Assembly (NCBI RefSeq): GCF_025061645.1
Contig: NZ_JANYMP010000010.1
Span: forward strand, 62,001-126,000
Direction of reading: 5' to 3'
DNA length: 64,000 bases
Origin: Umezawaea endophytica
GTDB taxonomy: Bacteria > Actinomycetota > Actinomycetes > Mycobacteriales > Pseudonocardiaceae
The notes under the pieces are model-generated. The model did no database searches and was not told where the DNA came from. It saw only the letters and a list, made by a program, of their open reading frames with translations. Shown one piece after another: positions 34,068 through 44,601 of the stretch. A program made the position numbers and the translations under genes. Each line of letters begins with the position of its first letter. The stretch's first letter is position 1.

Positions 34068-35693
34068 CTACGGCACCATCCACGACAGCACGGGTGTGGA
34101 CTGGAGGAACACCAGCACGCACATCAGCGCCAGGAAACCCAGGCTCCACAGGAGGACCTTGCGGAACAGGTCTCCCTCCTTCCCGGACATGCCGACCGCG
34201 GCGGCCGCGATGGCCAGGTTCTGCGGGCTGATCATCTTGCCGAGCACGCCGCCGGACGAGTTGGCCGCCGCCATCAGCGTCGTGCTCAGCCCGGCCTGCT
34301 GCGCGGCGGCGACCTGGAGCGCGCCGAACAGCGAGTTCGACGACGTGTCCGAACCGGTCACCGCGACGCCGATCCAGCCGAGGATCGGTGACAGCACGGC
34401 GAACAACGCTCCCGCGCCCGCCATCCAGGTGCCGAGCGTCGCGGTCTGGCCGCTCGCGTTCATCACGTACGCCAGCGCGAGCACGGCCATCACCGTGACG
34501 ATCGCGGCCGAGAGCTGCCGGTAGGTGGCCAGGTAGGTGGTCCACGCGCGGCGCGCGCCGATGCCGATCAGCGGCATGGTGATCAGGCCGGCGACGATCA
34601 GCAGCGTGCCGCCCGAGGCGAGCCAGTCGAACTTGAACACCGGCAGGGTCGACGGTTTCCCGTTCGCCGTCAGCAGGTGCAGCCCCGGCCAGGAGAACGT
34701 CCTGGTGACGCTGGTGAGCGCGCTCTTGACGAAGGGGATCTGCGCCAGGGCGAACACCGCGATGATGACGCCGTACGGGGCGTACGCGCGGAACACCTCC
34801 CTGGGCGCGTCCCGCTCCTCCGCCGGCGCAGGCTCCGCCGAGCCCGTGCCTGCGGGCGCGACCGCTTCCACGTAGGTGTCCACCGGTCGCCACACCCGCA
34901 GGAGCAGCACGGTGGCCGCGGCGCTCACCAGCGCGGCGACGATGTCGGTGAGGGGAACGCTGAAGTAGTTGGAGGTGGCGAACTGCGCCACGGCGAACGT
35001 GGTGCCGCAGACGAGGGTCGCGGGCAGCGTCCGGCGCACCCCGCGCGGCCCGTCGATGATCAGCACCAGCGCCATCGGCACGAACACGCCCAGCAGCGGC
35101 GTCTGCCTGCCGACCATCGACGCCAGGTCCTGCACCGGCAGGCCCGTGACGGTCGCCAGGGTCGTGATCGGCACGGCCAGCGCCCCGAACGCGACCGGCG
35201 CCGTGTTGGCGACCAGCGCGACGCTCGCCGCCTTCAACGGCCGGAAACCCAGTGCTATCAACATGACGCTGGTGATCGCGACCGGCGTGCCGAACCCGGC
35301 GAGCGCTTCGAGCAGCGCGCCGAAGCAGAACGCGATGATCACGCCCTGGATCCGCTGGTCGTCGCTGACGCGGGCGAAGGACCGCCGCAGCACGTCGAAG
35401 TGTCCCGTTTGGACGGTCATGTTGTAGACCCAGATCGCGTTCACCACGATCCAGAGGATCGGGAAGAACCCGAACGCCGCCCCCTCCGTCGCCGCGAGCA
35501 GCGCCTGGCCGACCGGCATCGGGTAGGCGACGACCGCGACCAGCACGGCGACCGCCAGCGACAGCAGCGCGGCGAGCCACGCCCTCATCCGCACCACGCC
35601 GAGCAGGACGAACAACGTGGCCAGCGGCAGCGCCGCGAACAGGGCGGTCAGGCCGAGCGAACCCGAGACGGCGTCGAGGACCGGCTGGTACAC
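34068..35693 (-). CDS. L-lactate permease (LctP/LldP family)
   Basis: 541 residues with 12-14 predicted membrane helices, the family's normal size. The family-specific region EGAAFGFFPILWIVVNAIWV with YNMTVQTGHFDVL and the GFGTPVAITSVMLIALGF segment are conserved. It carries lactate (and glycolate) with protons across the membrane. GTG start at 35693 with CGAGGAGGAAAC upstream; a longer frame to 35756 would place the ribosome site inside the gene. No lactate dehydrogenase genes are beside it. Confidence 0.9.
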   Translation of the reverse strand: MYQPVLDAVSGSLGLTALFAALPLATLFVLLGVVRMRAWLAALLSLAVAVLVAVVAYPMPVGQALLAATEGAAFGFFPILWIVVNAIWVYNMTVQTGHFDVLRRSFARVSDDQRIQGVIIAFCFGALLEALAGFGTPVAITSVMLIALGFRPLKAASVALVANTAPVAFGALAVPITTLATVTGLPVQDLASMVGRQTPLLGVFVPMALVLIIDGPRGVRRTLPATLVCGTTFAVAQFATSNYFSVPLTDIVAALVSAAATVLLLRVWRPVDTYVEAVAPAGTGSAEPAPAEERDAPREVFRAYAPYGVIIAVFALAQIPFVKSALTSVTRTFSWPGLHLLTANGKPSTLPVFKFDWLASGGTLLIVAGLITMPLIGIGARRAWTTYLATYRQLSAAIVTVMAVLALAYVMNASGQTATLGTWMAGAGALFAVLSPILGWIGVAVTGSDTSSNSLFGALQVAAAQQAGLSTTLMAAANSSGGVLGKMISPQNLAIAAAAVGMSGKEGDLFRKVLLWSLGFLALMCVLVFLQSTPVLSWMVP

Positions 35694-35778
35694 GTTTCCT
35701 CCTCGTTGAGGAATGCGCTTTCCCCCGAAGCTAGGGGCCGTGCGCACCGTGGTCAACCACTCGCGCTCCGTGCCCGTC

Positions 35779-38765
35779 TCAACTGGAGCGGTCCGGCGGG
35801 GCCTGGTCGGGGCCTGGCAGGGCGGTGTCCTCGGAGGACAGGACGATCCGGGTCGACGTCAGGTCCGCGAGCCGGGCCCTGATGTGCTCGGCGTGGGGGT
35901 CGTCGAGTTCGGTGAGGAGCAGCAGCGCCTGCTGCCACTCCTCGTTGGCGTTGTCGCTCTGCCCCAGCGCGCGGAACGAGGTGCCGAGGAGGTCGAGGGC
36001 GTGCGCGGCCGACGCCTTGTCGCGCAGCGGGTGGCACAGCGCGAGCGAGCGGTGCAGGTGAGTGAGCGCCTTGAAGTGGTTCCCGCGCCGATGTTCGATC
36101 TCGCCGAGCACCAGCAGCGCCCTGGTCAGGTCGGTGCGGTTGGCCGCGTGCTCGCCGCCGGTGTCGACCACCCGCTCGCAGAGCGCGAAGGCCTCGTCGG
36201 GTTCGTGGCGGCGCAGGTGGGCGAGACCGAGTTCGCAGCACGTCGCGGCGACGTCGATCCGGAGGTCGAGGTCCTCGCGGAGCCGCAGCGCGCGGCCGAA
36301 CGCGACGATCGCGTCGTCGTGCTCGCCGCGGTCGGCCCGGATCAGCCCGAGGCGGTGCAGCGACGACGCCTCGCCCGCCCGGTCGTGCGCCGCGACGGCG
36401 ACCCGCCGCGCCTCCTCGCACCGCTCGACGCCCGAGGCCGGGTCACCGAGGTGGTGGTGGAGCGTTCCCAACTCCCGCAGCGCTTCGGACTCCTCGTGGT
36501 CCAGCCCGAGGCGTCGGGCGGCGGCGAGCGCTCGGACGAGGTGCCGCTCCGCGTGGACGTCGTCGTCGAGCGCGCGGGAGGACGCGGCGAGCGCGAGGTG
36601 GGCCGTGACCTCGGAGTGCTCGTCGCCCGCCTTCCGGGCCGCTCGCAGGGCGGTCGCGTACCCGTCGTGCCACTCGCCCAGGCACTCCACGTGGACGTGG
36701 TGCGGGTGCAGCGCCAGGGGCAGCAGCCACGACTCCGGGGTGCCGAGGTCGGCCGCCTCCCGAACCGCCGCGGCCAGGGTGGACCGCTCGGTCCTGAGCC
36801 ACAGCAGGGCGTCGCGGGCGGTGGTGAAGGTCAGGGGGTCGACCGCCGACTTCGCCGACCCCGTCGTCTCGGTGGCCGACCACAGGGTCCGGACCGCGTT
36901 GGCCGACGTGTGCAGGTACCACTCCAGCAGCCTGCGAAGCGCCGCCGTCCGGTCCGCGTCGCCGTGGTCGAGGCGGAAGCGGCGCCGGGCGTAGGCCAGT
37001 TCGAGGCCGTAGAAGTGGTAGCGCTGATGGCTCGACTGCTGGATCAGGTGGATCGACCACAGCGCGTTGAGGTGCTGCTGGGCCTCCCGCGGCGTGGTGT
37101 CCGCCAGCGCGGCCACGTCGCCCGCGCTGAACTCGTCGGCGAAGTGCAGGCCGACGAGCCGGAACGTCCGGGCGGTGGCTGGGCTGAGCGCGTCGAACGA
37201 CCACGACAGCCACGCCTCCACCGTGAGCGAACCGTCCTCGCCGCCGCCGAACGGCAGGACGTGGTCCTCGGACCCCCGCAGCTCGGCGACGAGGTCCTCC
37301 AACCTCAGGTGAGGTCGGTCGACCAGCGCGTCCGCCACGACGCGCAGCAGACCCGGCAGCCCCCCCCGCACAGGTCGACCACGGTGGACAGCGCGGTCGA
37401 CTCCCGCGCGAGCCGGTCGACCTCCATGCTCTCGCGCAGCAGGCCCGCGGCCGCCGGGCGGGGCAGCGCGCCGAGCGTGACGCGGCGCGCGGCGTGCCTG
37501 CTCACCAGGTCGGGGAGCCGGTGCCTGCTCGTGACGACCACGACGCACGACGAGCTGCCGGGCAGCAGGGGCCGGACCTGGTCGGTGTCGCGGGCGTTGT
37601 CGAGGACGATCAGCACCTGGCGGCCGTCCACCACGCTGCGGAACAGCGACGTGCGCCGCTCGGTCGTGTCGGGGAGCTGGTCCTGCGCCAGACCCAGCGC
37701 GACGAGGAAGTCGGCGAGCACGTCGAACGCGCGGGCGGGCGGGTGGCGGTCGAACCCGCGCAGGTCCGCGAAGAGCTGGCCGTCGGGGAAGCGGCGGCGG
37801 TTGTCGTGCGCCCACTCCACGGCCAGCGTCGTCTTGCCGGTCGCGACACCGCCGACGACGGCGAGGACCGGCATGGCGGTGGGCCTGTTGGCCCTGGTGC
37901 GGCCCAGCGCCTCGTCGAGGGCGTCGAGCTCGTCGCGACCCACGAAGTCGGCCGACTGCGGGGGGAGCTGCGCGGGCGTGGGCAGCGGGTTGCCGCCCGC
38001 GGTCACGGGGGAGTGGGACAGGTGGTAGCCGTCGCGTTCCTGGAGGAGCCTGATGTGCAGGTCCTGCAATTCGCTGTCGGGCTCCGTGCCGAACGCCTTG
38101 ATACCGGACAACCTGATGCGCTGCCAATAGGAGTCGAATTCGGAGTAGCGGCCGCAGCCGTTCAGCGCCGCGAGCTTCTGGCCGATGAATGCCTTGTCGA
38201 ATTCGTGGTCCGGGATGACCTTGTTGACCATGTTGAGCGCTTCGCTGTAATTGTGCCGCAGGAGGTCGACCTCGATGCGGGCCTGCCAGCACGACGCCAA
38301 CTGGAAGTCCAGGTCCTCCCGCCGCAATTCCATCCACAGGGTGTTGAGGCCCTGGACCGGGAGGCCGTGCCAGAGTTCGATCGCGTCCCGGAGCAGGTCC
38401 GCGGCCTCGTCGAGGTGGCCCCGCTGCCTGGCCTGGCGGCCCCTGTCCAGCAGCGCGGTGCTGCGGTCGTAGTCGATCTCGTCGTCCGGGGCCTCCAGGA
38501 GGTAGGAACCCTCGTGGGACCGCACCCGCGCGGTGCAGTGCGCCAACCTCAGCGTGCGGCGCAGCCTGCTGAGGTAACTCTGGAGGTCCTTGCGCACGTG
38601 GTCCGGGCGGTCGTCCCAGAGGGCCTCCATCATGGTCTCGGCCGACACCGGCCGTCCCTGAGCGAGGAGCAGCACCCCCAGCGCGTGCCGCGTCTTGGCC
38701 CGCGTGATCGGCACCTTGCGGTCACCGTGGAGCAATTCGACCGGGCCGAGGACGTGGAACTCCAC
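35779..38765 (-). pseudogene. AfsR/SARP family regulator, frameshifted at a G8 run
   Basis: Two overlapping frames make one AfsR-like protein of about 995 residues. The first part starts at GTG 38765 (GGGAGAAG upstream) with an OmpR-like winged helix and BTAD (VEFHVLGPVELLHGDRKVP), then NB-ARC (VVGGVATGKTTLAVEWAHD; VLIVLDNARDTDQVRPLLPG). At a run of eight G on the coding strand (37360-37367) the frame changes: uninterrupted it gives DLCGGGCRVCC and stops at 37305, while the other frame continues as LPGLLRVVADALVDRPHLRL into a winged helix and TPRs. Six or nine G would restore one frame. It may be a real mutation, a sequencing error or slippage. The P-loop reads GGVATGKTT. Confidence 0.8.
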
Positions 38766-38993
38766 CGTGCTTCTCCCGTCGTCCGAGCCGGTCGAAATGC
38801 CAGGTTGTCGCGAATACGGGCGTACGATTTTTGCGGCTCGTCGACGACGTCGGACGCCTCCTCCCGGTCGGCGGAGGAAGGAGATCCCCGGCGACAACTG
38901 GAGTGTCCACCGAGTGGCAGCCCGACTGTCAACCCCATCCCGCCATCCTCTATTGCTGTGGCCGAATTCCGTCACGCGAAAGGGCGGTAAAGG

Positions 38994-40148
38994 GTGACTC
39001 GAGAAGAACGAACGGAACTGGTCCACCGACCTGGAGTCGAAGTGCCCCGGTGGTCGTCGAGACGCGTTCTCGTGCCCGTCCGGTCCGTCGGCAGCGGCCA
39101 GCGGCTGCTCGACGTCGTCGAACTGCTCGCCGCGGACCCCCGGCTGCGGATCGTGTTCTCCAAGGTGCCGTCGATCTGGGCCAACGGCGTCGACGGCCTG
39201 CTGGGGGACGTGGGCGTGACCACCCTGGACTGGGACGAGGCGGGCACCCGCGCGTTCGACCTGGTGATCACCGCGTCCCGGACCGACCTCCGGCGGGACC
39301 GGACCCCGGTCCTGGTGATCCCCGGCGCGTGCGGTCGGCGGCGGGTCGCGCCGCGCCCCCACGGCGAACGCGTGCCCGCTCCCCGACGCACCGGCTCGGC
39401 GGTCCTGCTCACGGCCCACAGCGACGACCTGCGCCGGATCGGCCGGGACCGCACCGTCCTCGCGGGAGACCTCAGCTTCGACCGGCTCACGCTCAGCGCG
39501 GGCTCGCGCGGCGAGTACCGGCGGGCGCTCCGCGTCCCCGCGGGGCGCCGGCTCGTGGTCGTCGTCTCCGCCTGGGGCCGGAGGTCCCTGATCGTCCGCG
39601 AACCCACGCTGCTGCACCGGTTCACCGACGAGCTGGCCGAGGACCGCTACCGGGTCGCCGTGCTCATCCACCCCATGGCGTGGTTCTCGGAGGACGTCCG
39701 GCACCTGAACGCGTGGATGACGACCGCGCGCACCGCGAGCGTCCAGGTCGTCGACCCGTTCACCGAGTGGCGCCCGGTCGTCGCCGCCGCCGACCTGGTC
39801 GTCGGCGACCACGGGTCGATCACCCTCTACAGCGCGGGCGCGGGCCTGCCGGTCCTGTCGACCAGCCCCGTCCGCACCGGGTCCACGCCGACCGGTCGGC
39901 GGGCCGCGGTCGCGCACCACACCGCCGTGCCCCGACTGCGGCCCGACCTGCCGCTGCCGTCCCAGGTGGACGCGGCCCACGCCGCGCACAGCCCACACCT
40001 CCAGCGCCACGTCAGCGAGCACATCACGTCGGTGCCCGGACAGGCCGCGCGGCGGATCCGCGCCCGGATCTACCGGATGCTCCGCCTGCCCCCGCCCTCC
40101 GCGGAACCGATGATCACCCCCATCCGCGGCCCCCGCCGGATGATCTGA
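38994..40148 (+). CDS. GT-B-like protein of unknown function beside STAND ATPase
   Basis: 384 residues, GTG start at 38994. Two Rossmann-like halves are visible: RRVLVPVRSVGSGQRLLDVV near the start and, after a linker, RRLVVVVSAWGRRSLIVREP with DELAEDRYRVAVLIHPM and DLVVGDHGSITLYSAGAGLPVL. The latter matches the donor-site region of GT-B enzymes such as CDP-glycerol or MurG/UDP-GlcNAc-type transferases. No signal peptide. Divergent from the SARP gene and upstream of the STAND/TPR gene by about 175 bases. It may be a glycosyl- or glycerophosphotransferase, or an effector; the activity is not proven. Confidence 0.5.
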   Translation: MTREERTELVHRPGVEVPRWSSRRVLVPVRSVGSGQRLLDVVELLAADPRLRIVFSKVPSIWANGVDGLLGDVGVTTLDWDEAGTRAFDLVITASRTDLRRDRTPVLVIPGACGRRRVAPRPHGERVPAPRRTGSAVLLTAHSDDLRRIGRDRTVLAGDLSFDRLTLSAGSRGEYRRALRVPAGRRLVVVVSAWGRRSLIVREPTLLHRFTDELAEDRYRVAVLIHPMAWFSEDVRHLNAWMTTARTASVQVVDPFTEWRPVVAAADLVVGDHGSITLYSAGAGLPVLSTSPVRTGSTPTGRRAAVAHHTAVPRLRPDLPLPSQVDAAHAAHSPHLQRHVSEHITSVPGQAARRIRARIYRMLRLPPPSAEPMITPIRGPRRMI

Positions 40149-40322
40149 CCGCCGCCGCACCCCCTGGAGAGGAAGCAGATCCGTGGTACCGCAGGCGATC
40201 CCCGCAGTTCGCACCTCGACCCGGACGAAGGCGGCGCTCGTGGCGTCCTCGTCGCACCGCGCGCGGACCGGCGGCGGTTGACCGTGGACCGCCGTCGTGA
40301 GCCGCGGTCGACCGCGGCGGGA

Positions 40323-42497
40323 ATGAGCCAGATCGGGCGCGCCTCCTCGGCGGGTGTCGTCCACCAGGCCGCCGGGGACCTCCACGTCCACCACGCGCCG
40401 CACGGCGGTGGTGGCGGTCCGGGACGCGGCTCGGTCGCCGTGCCGTACGACGGCACGGAGCACCTGGTCCGCGGCCGCGACGACCTGCTCGACGAGGTCA
40501 CGGCCCTGACCCGGATGGGAGGGCGGTCGGTCGTGCTGCACGGCGCGGGAGGGTTCGGCAAGACCGCCATCGCGCTGTCGCTGGCCCGCCGCGTGTCCGA
40601 GTCCGTCCACGTGTGGTGGGTCGACGCCACGGACTCCCGCTCGCTCGCCGACGACCTCCGCGAGGTCGCGCTGCGCGCGGGCGCGGCGCCCAAACCCGTC
40701 CGCCGGGCGTGGCGCGGCGACCGCTCGGCCCCGGACCTCCTGTGGGCGACGCTGGACCGGCTGCGCGAACCGTGGCTGCTCGTGCTGGACAACGCCGACT
40801 CGCCCGGCGCGGGCGACGGGCGGGACTGGGTCCGGACGCCCCCGCGCACGGGCACGGTGCTGATCACCAGCCGCGACGGCCGTTCCGCGACGTGGGGCGG
40901 CCGGGTGCTGCGCAGGCGGGTGCCCGCGCTGGACCCGCGCGACGCCGCCGCCGTGCTGCGCGAACTCGCGCCCCGCGCGGGTGACCTGCGGGAGGCGGCC
41001 GACCTCGCCGAAGCGCTGGGCGGGCTGCCCCTCGCGCTGTGCCTGGCCGGGCGCTACCTCGACGCCACCGCGGGCGCCGTGCGGCTGCCGGGTGCCGACC
41101 GGCCCCGCACGTTCGCCGAGTACCGGACGATGCTGCGCGACCACTTCGCCGACGCGGTGACGGCCGTGACCGCCGAGCCGACCCACCACCGGGACTGCCT
41201 GGTCACCACGTGGGAGAGGTCGCTCGACCTCCTCCACGACCGCGGCCACCCCCTCGCCCGGCCGCTGCTCCGCCTGCTGTCGACGTTCGCGCCCGCGCCC
41301 GTCCCGTGCGCGCTGCTGGACGCCGCCGTGCTGGCCGGGTCACCCGTGTTCGCGGGCACCACCCCGACCGGACTGGCCGCGCTGGTCTCGGAACTGGCCG
41401 GGCTCGGGCTGGTCGAGGTCCACCACGGCGACCTCGACACCGTGTCGCTGCACCCGCTGGTCCGGGACATCACCCGGCACCACGTCGACGACCACGACCC
41501 GTACACCGACACCCGACTCGCCCTGCTGCACCGGCTGGCCACCCGCGCCGCCGACCCGTCCGGCTGGTCGCTGTGGCGGGCGCTCCTGCCTCACTGCGAA
41601 CACGAGCGGCTCGCCGTGCGGTCGGACACCGCCTTCGCGGACCTGTGCCACAGCGCGGGCGGAGCGGCCTACGAGCACGGGTTCTCCACCGCGGCGGAAC
41701 GCCTGTACCGGCGGGCGCTCCGCGTCCGGCTCGACCTGCTGGGACCGCGGCACCCCGACAGCCTCGCGACGCGGCACAACCTGGCCGTGCTGCACGCCGA
41801 CGACGGCGACCCCGAGGCCGCCCGCGCCGAGTTCTGCGCCGTGCTGGCCGACCAGGTAGCCGTGCTGGGCGAGTGCCACCCGGACGTGCTGACCACGCGC
41901 CGAGACCTGGCGCGGACGGCGTGGGCGTGCGGCGAGCACGCCCACGCCGAAGCCGAGTACCGCGAAATCGAGGCGCTGCAACGGGAAGTGCTCGGCGAGA
42001 ACCACCCCGACACCCTCATCACCCGCTACGAGACCGCCGCGGCGCTGCACGACCGCGGCGACCCCGGCGCCACGACCGCCCTGCGCGCCCTCCTCCACGA
42101 CCAGGTCCGCGTGCTCGGCCACCACCACGCCCACACCCTCATCACCAGGCACCGCCTGGCGCGGGCGTGCCACGACGACCTGGACCAGCACCACGTCGTC
42201 CGGCTCACCATCGCGGCGCTCGGCCCCGAGCACCCGATCACGCTGACCGCGCGCACCAGCCGGGCGGTGGTGGCGCGCGGGGAGGACGCGGCGGCGGAAC
42301 TGCGGGACGTCCTGGAGGTCCTGGCCTCCCGCCGAGGCCCCGACCACCCGGAAACCCTTGCCTCCCGGCACAACCTGCGCGTCGCGACGGACGACGACCG
42401 CCCGTCCACCTCGCCGCTCGGCCGCCGCCGGGGCCGCATCCGCGTGGTCGACCCGGTCGACCTGCCCGCCCAGCGCCGGAACCCACCGAGGTCGTGA
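40323..42497 (+). CDS. STAND (NB-ARC-like) ATPase with C-terminal TPRs
   Basis: About 724 residues from the ATG at 40323; an in-frame GTG at 40284 or TTG at 40278 could add 13-15. N-terminus: VVHQAAGDLHVHHAP, a short motif typical of actinomycete NB-ARC/TPR proteins. ATPase: VVLHGAGGFGKTAIALSLAR (P-loop), WLLVLDNADS (Walker B), GTVLITSRDG, and GGLPLALCLAGRYL. A winged helix follows, ending LHPLVRDITRHH. The last 300 residues are TPR_10/12-type repeats (HPDSLATRHNLAVLHADDGD; ENHPDTLITRYETAAALHDRG). Such ATPases oligomerise on sensing a signal through the repeats. Neighbours suggest a signalling or immune-like role. Confidence 0.82.
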   Translation: MSQIGRASSAGVVHQAAGDLHVHHAPHGGGGGPGRGSVAVPYDGTEHLVRGRDDLLDEVTALTRMGGRSVVLHGAGGFGKTAIALSLARRVSESVHVWWVDATDSRSLADDLREVALRAGAAPKPVRRAWRGDRSAPDLLWATLDRLREPWLLVLDNADSPGAGDGRDWVRTPPRTGTVLITSRDGRSATWGGRVLRRRVPALDPRDAAAVLRELAPRAGDLREAADLAEALGGLPLALCLAGRYLDATAGAVRLPGADRPRTFAEYRTMLRDHFADAVTAVTAEPTHHRDCLVTTWERSLDLLHDRGHPLARPLLRLLSTFAPAPVPCALLDAAVLAGSPVFAGTTPTGLAALVSELAGLGLVEVHHGDLDTVSLHPLVRDITRHHVDDHDPYTDTRLALLHRLATRAADPSGWSLWRALLPHCEHERLAVRSDTAFADLCHSAGGAAYEHGFSTAAERLYRRALRVRLDLLGPRHPDSLATRHNLAVLHADDGDPEAARAEFCAVLADQVAVLGECHPDVLTTRRDLARTAWACGEHAHAEAEYREIEALQREVLGENHPDTLITRYETAAALHDRGDPGATTALRALLHDQVRVLGHHHAHTLITRHRLARACHDDLDQHHVVRLTIAALGPEHPITLTARTSRAVVARGEDAAAELRDVLEVLASRRGPDHPETLASRHNLRVATDDDRPSTSPLGRRRGRIRVVDPVDLPAQRRNPPRS

Positions 42498-42513
42498 CAC
42501 CCGGTGCCGGGTG
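42498..42513. terminator. hairpin CACCCGG-TG-CCGGGTG
   Basis: Seven-base arms directly after the STAND gene stop; the NlpC/P60 gene ends on the opposite strand 71 bases further. Likely a terminator, without a T-tract. Confidence 0.4.
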
Positions 42514-42583
42514 ATCACGAACGTTCGCCCCGCGGTGACGTCGGCCGGGCCGGAAGTGCCCGGTGGACCAGGGGATCACCGCG

Positions 42584-43684
42584 CTAGCCGCTGACCCGGC
42601 GGATGGTCGCGATGGGCCCGATCGCGTTGATCGGGCTCACCTTGACCGGCTCTCCCGCGGTCGACGCGTGCACGGCCATCGTGCCGTCGATCGCCATGGC
42701 CACGTGGCTCAGGGAGTCGTGGTACAGCACCAGGTCACCCGCCCGGACCTGGTCGCGCGGCACCGGCGTGCCGATCAGGGCCTGGGTGTAGGTGGTGCGG
42801 GGGACCAGGACGCCCGCGGACCGGAACGCCGCCATGACGAGACCCGAGCAGTCGTAGGTGTCCGGACCGACCGCGCCCCACACGTACGGCTTGCCGAGCT
42901 GGGCCAGCGCGAAGCGCACGGCGTCGCCCCCGGCGCCGTCGGCCGCCGGGACGTCCACGGCCGGACCGGTGCCCGCCAACAGGGTCCGGTCGGCGGTGGC
43001 CAGCAGGTCCAGTGCTCGGCGCACCTCCGCCACCTCGCCGTCCAGACGTTCCTGGCGCCGTTCCGCGCCGCGCGCCGCTTCCGCCGCCTCGTCGGTGAGG
43101 CGCCGTGCGGTGTCACGGGTCTCGTCGGCGGCCAGGCTGGCTTCCGCCGCCCGGTGCTGGGCGGTGTCCGCCTCGCTTCGGGCCAGCGCCGCGTCGTCCG
43201 AGGCCGTGGCGGCGGCGGTGACGAGGTCGCCGTGCCGCTCGGCGTACACGTCCATGATCATCGCCGCGTCGAGGAACTCCTCGGGCGAGTCGCTGCTGAA
43301 GATCGCGGCCAGTCCGTTGAGCCGCAACCCCTTGAAGGAGATCTCCACGATGTGGTCGATCTCGGCCCGCAGCCCGGTTTCCACGGCCTTCGCCGCGTCG
43401 GCCGCGTCGGTGGCGCGCGTGAGCGCTTCGGCGGCCTCGTCGGCGAGGAGTCGCGACCTGTCCGCCGCGCCGGTCGCCTCGTCCAGCGCCACCCGCTTGT
43501 CGTCGAGGACCTGCCGGGCGGTCAGGACGTCCTCACTGGCGCGGGCGGCTGAACGGCTCAACTCCTCATAGCGGGCGGTGGTGGTGGGCTCCTGGGCGGC
43601 TGCCGTTCCCGGCGGTCCGATCACGCCGATCAGGGCGGTGGTCAGGAACACCAGGACGAGCGTGGCCGTGGCGTGCTTCCTCAA
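42584..43684 (-). CDS. secreted NlpC/P60 peptidoglycan endopeptidase with coiled coil
   Basis: 366 residues. TTG start at 43684 with AAAGGAG six bases upstream; the frame continues to 43717 but that would precede the ribosome site. Signal peptide about 1-30. Residues about 35-235 are a long Ala/Glu/Arg-rich coiled coil, as in RipA-type enzymes. The C-terminal NlpC/P60 domain has the Cys in VGPDTYDCSGLVMAAF and the His in SLSHVAMAIDG. It cuts the D-iGlu to DAP bond in peptide stems, working in cell separation or spore wall remodelling. Confidence 0.9.
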   Translation of the reverse strand: MRKHATATLVLVFLTTALIGVIGPPGTAAAQEPTTTARYEELSRSAARASEDVLTARQVLDDKRVALDEATGAADRSRLLADEAAEALTRATDAADAAKAVETGLRAEIDHIVEISFKGLRLNGLAAIFSSDSPEEFLDAAMIMDVYAERHGDLVTAAATASDDAALARSEADTAQHRAAEASLAADETRDTARRLTDEAAEAARGAERRQERLDGEVAEVRRALDLLATADRTLLAGTGPAVDVPAADGAGGDAVRFALAQLGKPYVWGAVGPDTYDCSGLVMAAFRSAGVLVPRTTYTQALIGTPVPRDQVRAGDLVLYHDSLSHVAMAIDGTMAVHASTAGEPVKVSPINAIGPIATIRRVSG

Positions 43685-43899
43685 GGCTTGCTCCTTTTGC
43701 GACGGAGGTGGTGACACCCGACGCTAGGCGTGGATCCGCGCCCCGGAACGGTTGTGGCGAGTGCTTGCGGATTACTTGAGGTTCAGCCGACGTCAGCCAG
43801 AGGTCGGGGTGGCAGTGTCACTCCCATGAGGACGACTGTCGAGATCGGACCGCGGTGAGCTCCGAGTCCTCGGTGGCGATCCGCGGGGGAACGCGCACA

Positions 43900-44601
43900 A
43901 TGAGGCGGGTGAGAGAGCCCGCGAAGATCCTGGTCGTCGAGGACAACCCCGAGATCAGCTACCTGATCGAGCTGGCGCTCGTGGAGGCCCGGTTGGACGT
44001 GCGGGCGGTGGGCGACGGCGACGGGGCGCTGGCGGCCGCGCAGGACTGGGAGCCCGACGTGGTGCTGCTCGACCTCGGCATCCCCGGTCCCGACGGGGTC
44101 GAGGTCTGCCGCAGGTTGCGGCGGTTCTCCAACGCCTACGTGCTCATGCTGACCGGGCGCGCCGAGGAGGTGGACAAGCTGATCGGGTTGTCGGTCGGGG
44201 CGGACGACTACCTGACCAAGCCGTTCTCGCCGCGGGAACTGCTGGCCCGCGTGCAGGCCATGCTGCGCCGTCCGCGCGACCTGGCGGGGTCCGCCGTCGT
44301 CGAGACCGGTCTGGTGGCGATGGACCTGGCGGCCCGAGAGGTCCGGGTGGCGGGCGAGGTCGTGGGGCTGACGAAGATCGAGTTCGACCTGCTGGCCGCG
44401 TTGATGGAGGACGTTCGCCAGGTGCACACCCGTGACCAGTTGCGGGAACGGGTGTGGGGCGGCTCGCGGCTGGCCGACGACCACGCCGTCGACGTGCACA
44501 TGTCCAACCTGAGGCGCAAGCTCAGCGCCACGGGGGAGGCCGGGATGATCACCACCGTGCGGGGCGTCGGCTACCGGTACGTGCCGGGGGGTGGGCCGTG
44601 A
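43900..44601 (+). CDS. OmpR family response regulator
   Basis: 233 residues from the ATG at 43900. Receiver domain with acidic pocket EDN, phosphoacceptor Asp58 in VVLLDLGIPG and Lys in LTKPFSP; C-terminal winged helix (LTKIEFDLLAALMEDVRQVH; VDVHMSNLRRKL; ITTVRGVGYRYV). It overlaps the second response regulator by GTGA. An in-frame GTG at 43855 would add 15 residues. Its sensor is probably the GAF histidine kinase on the opposite strand. Confidence 0.88.
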   Translation: MRRVREPAKILVVEDNPEISYLIELALVEARLDVRAVGDGDGALAAAQDWEPDVVLLDLGIPGPDGVEVCRRLRRFSNAYVLMLTGRAEEVDKLIGLSVGADDYLTKPFSPRELLARVQAMLRRPRDLAGSAVVETGLVAMDLAAREVRVAGEVVGLTKIEFDLLAALMEDVRQVHTRDQLRERVWGGSRLADDHAVDVHMSNLRRKLSATGEAGMITTVRGVGYRYVPGGGP

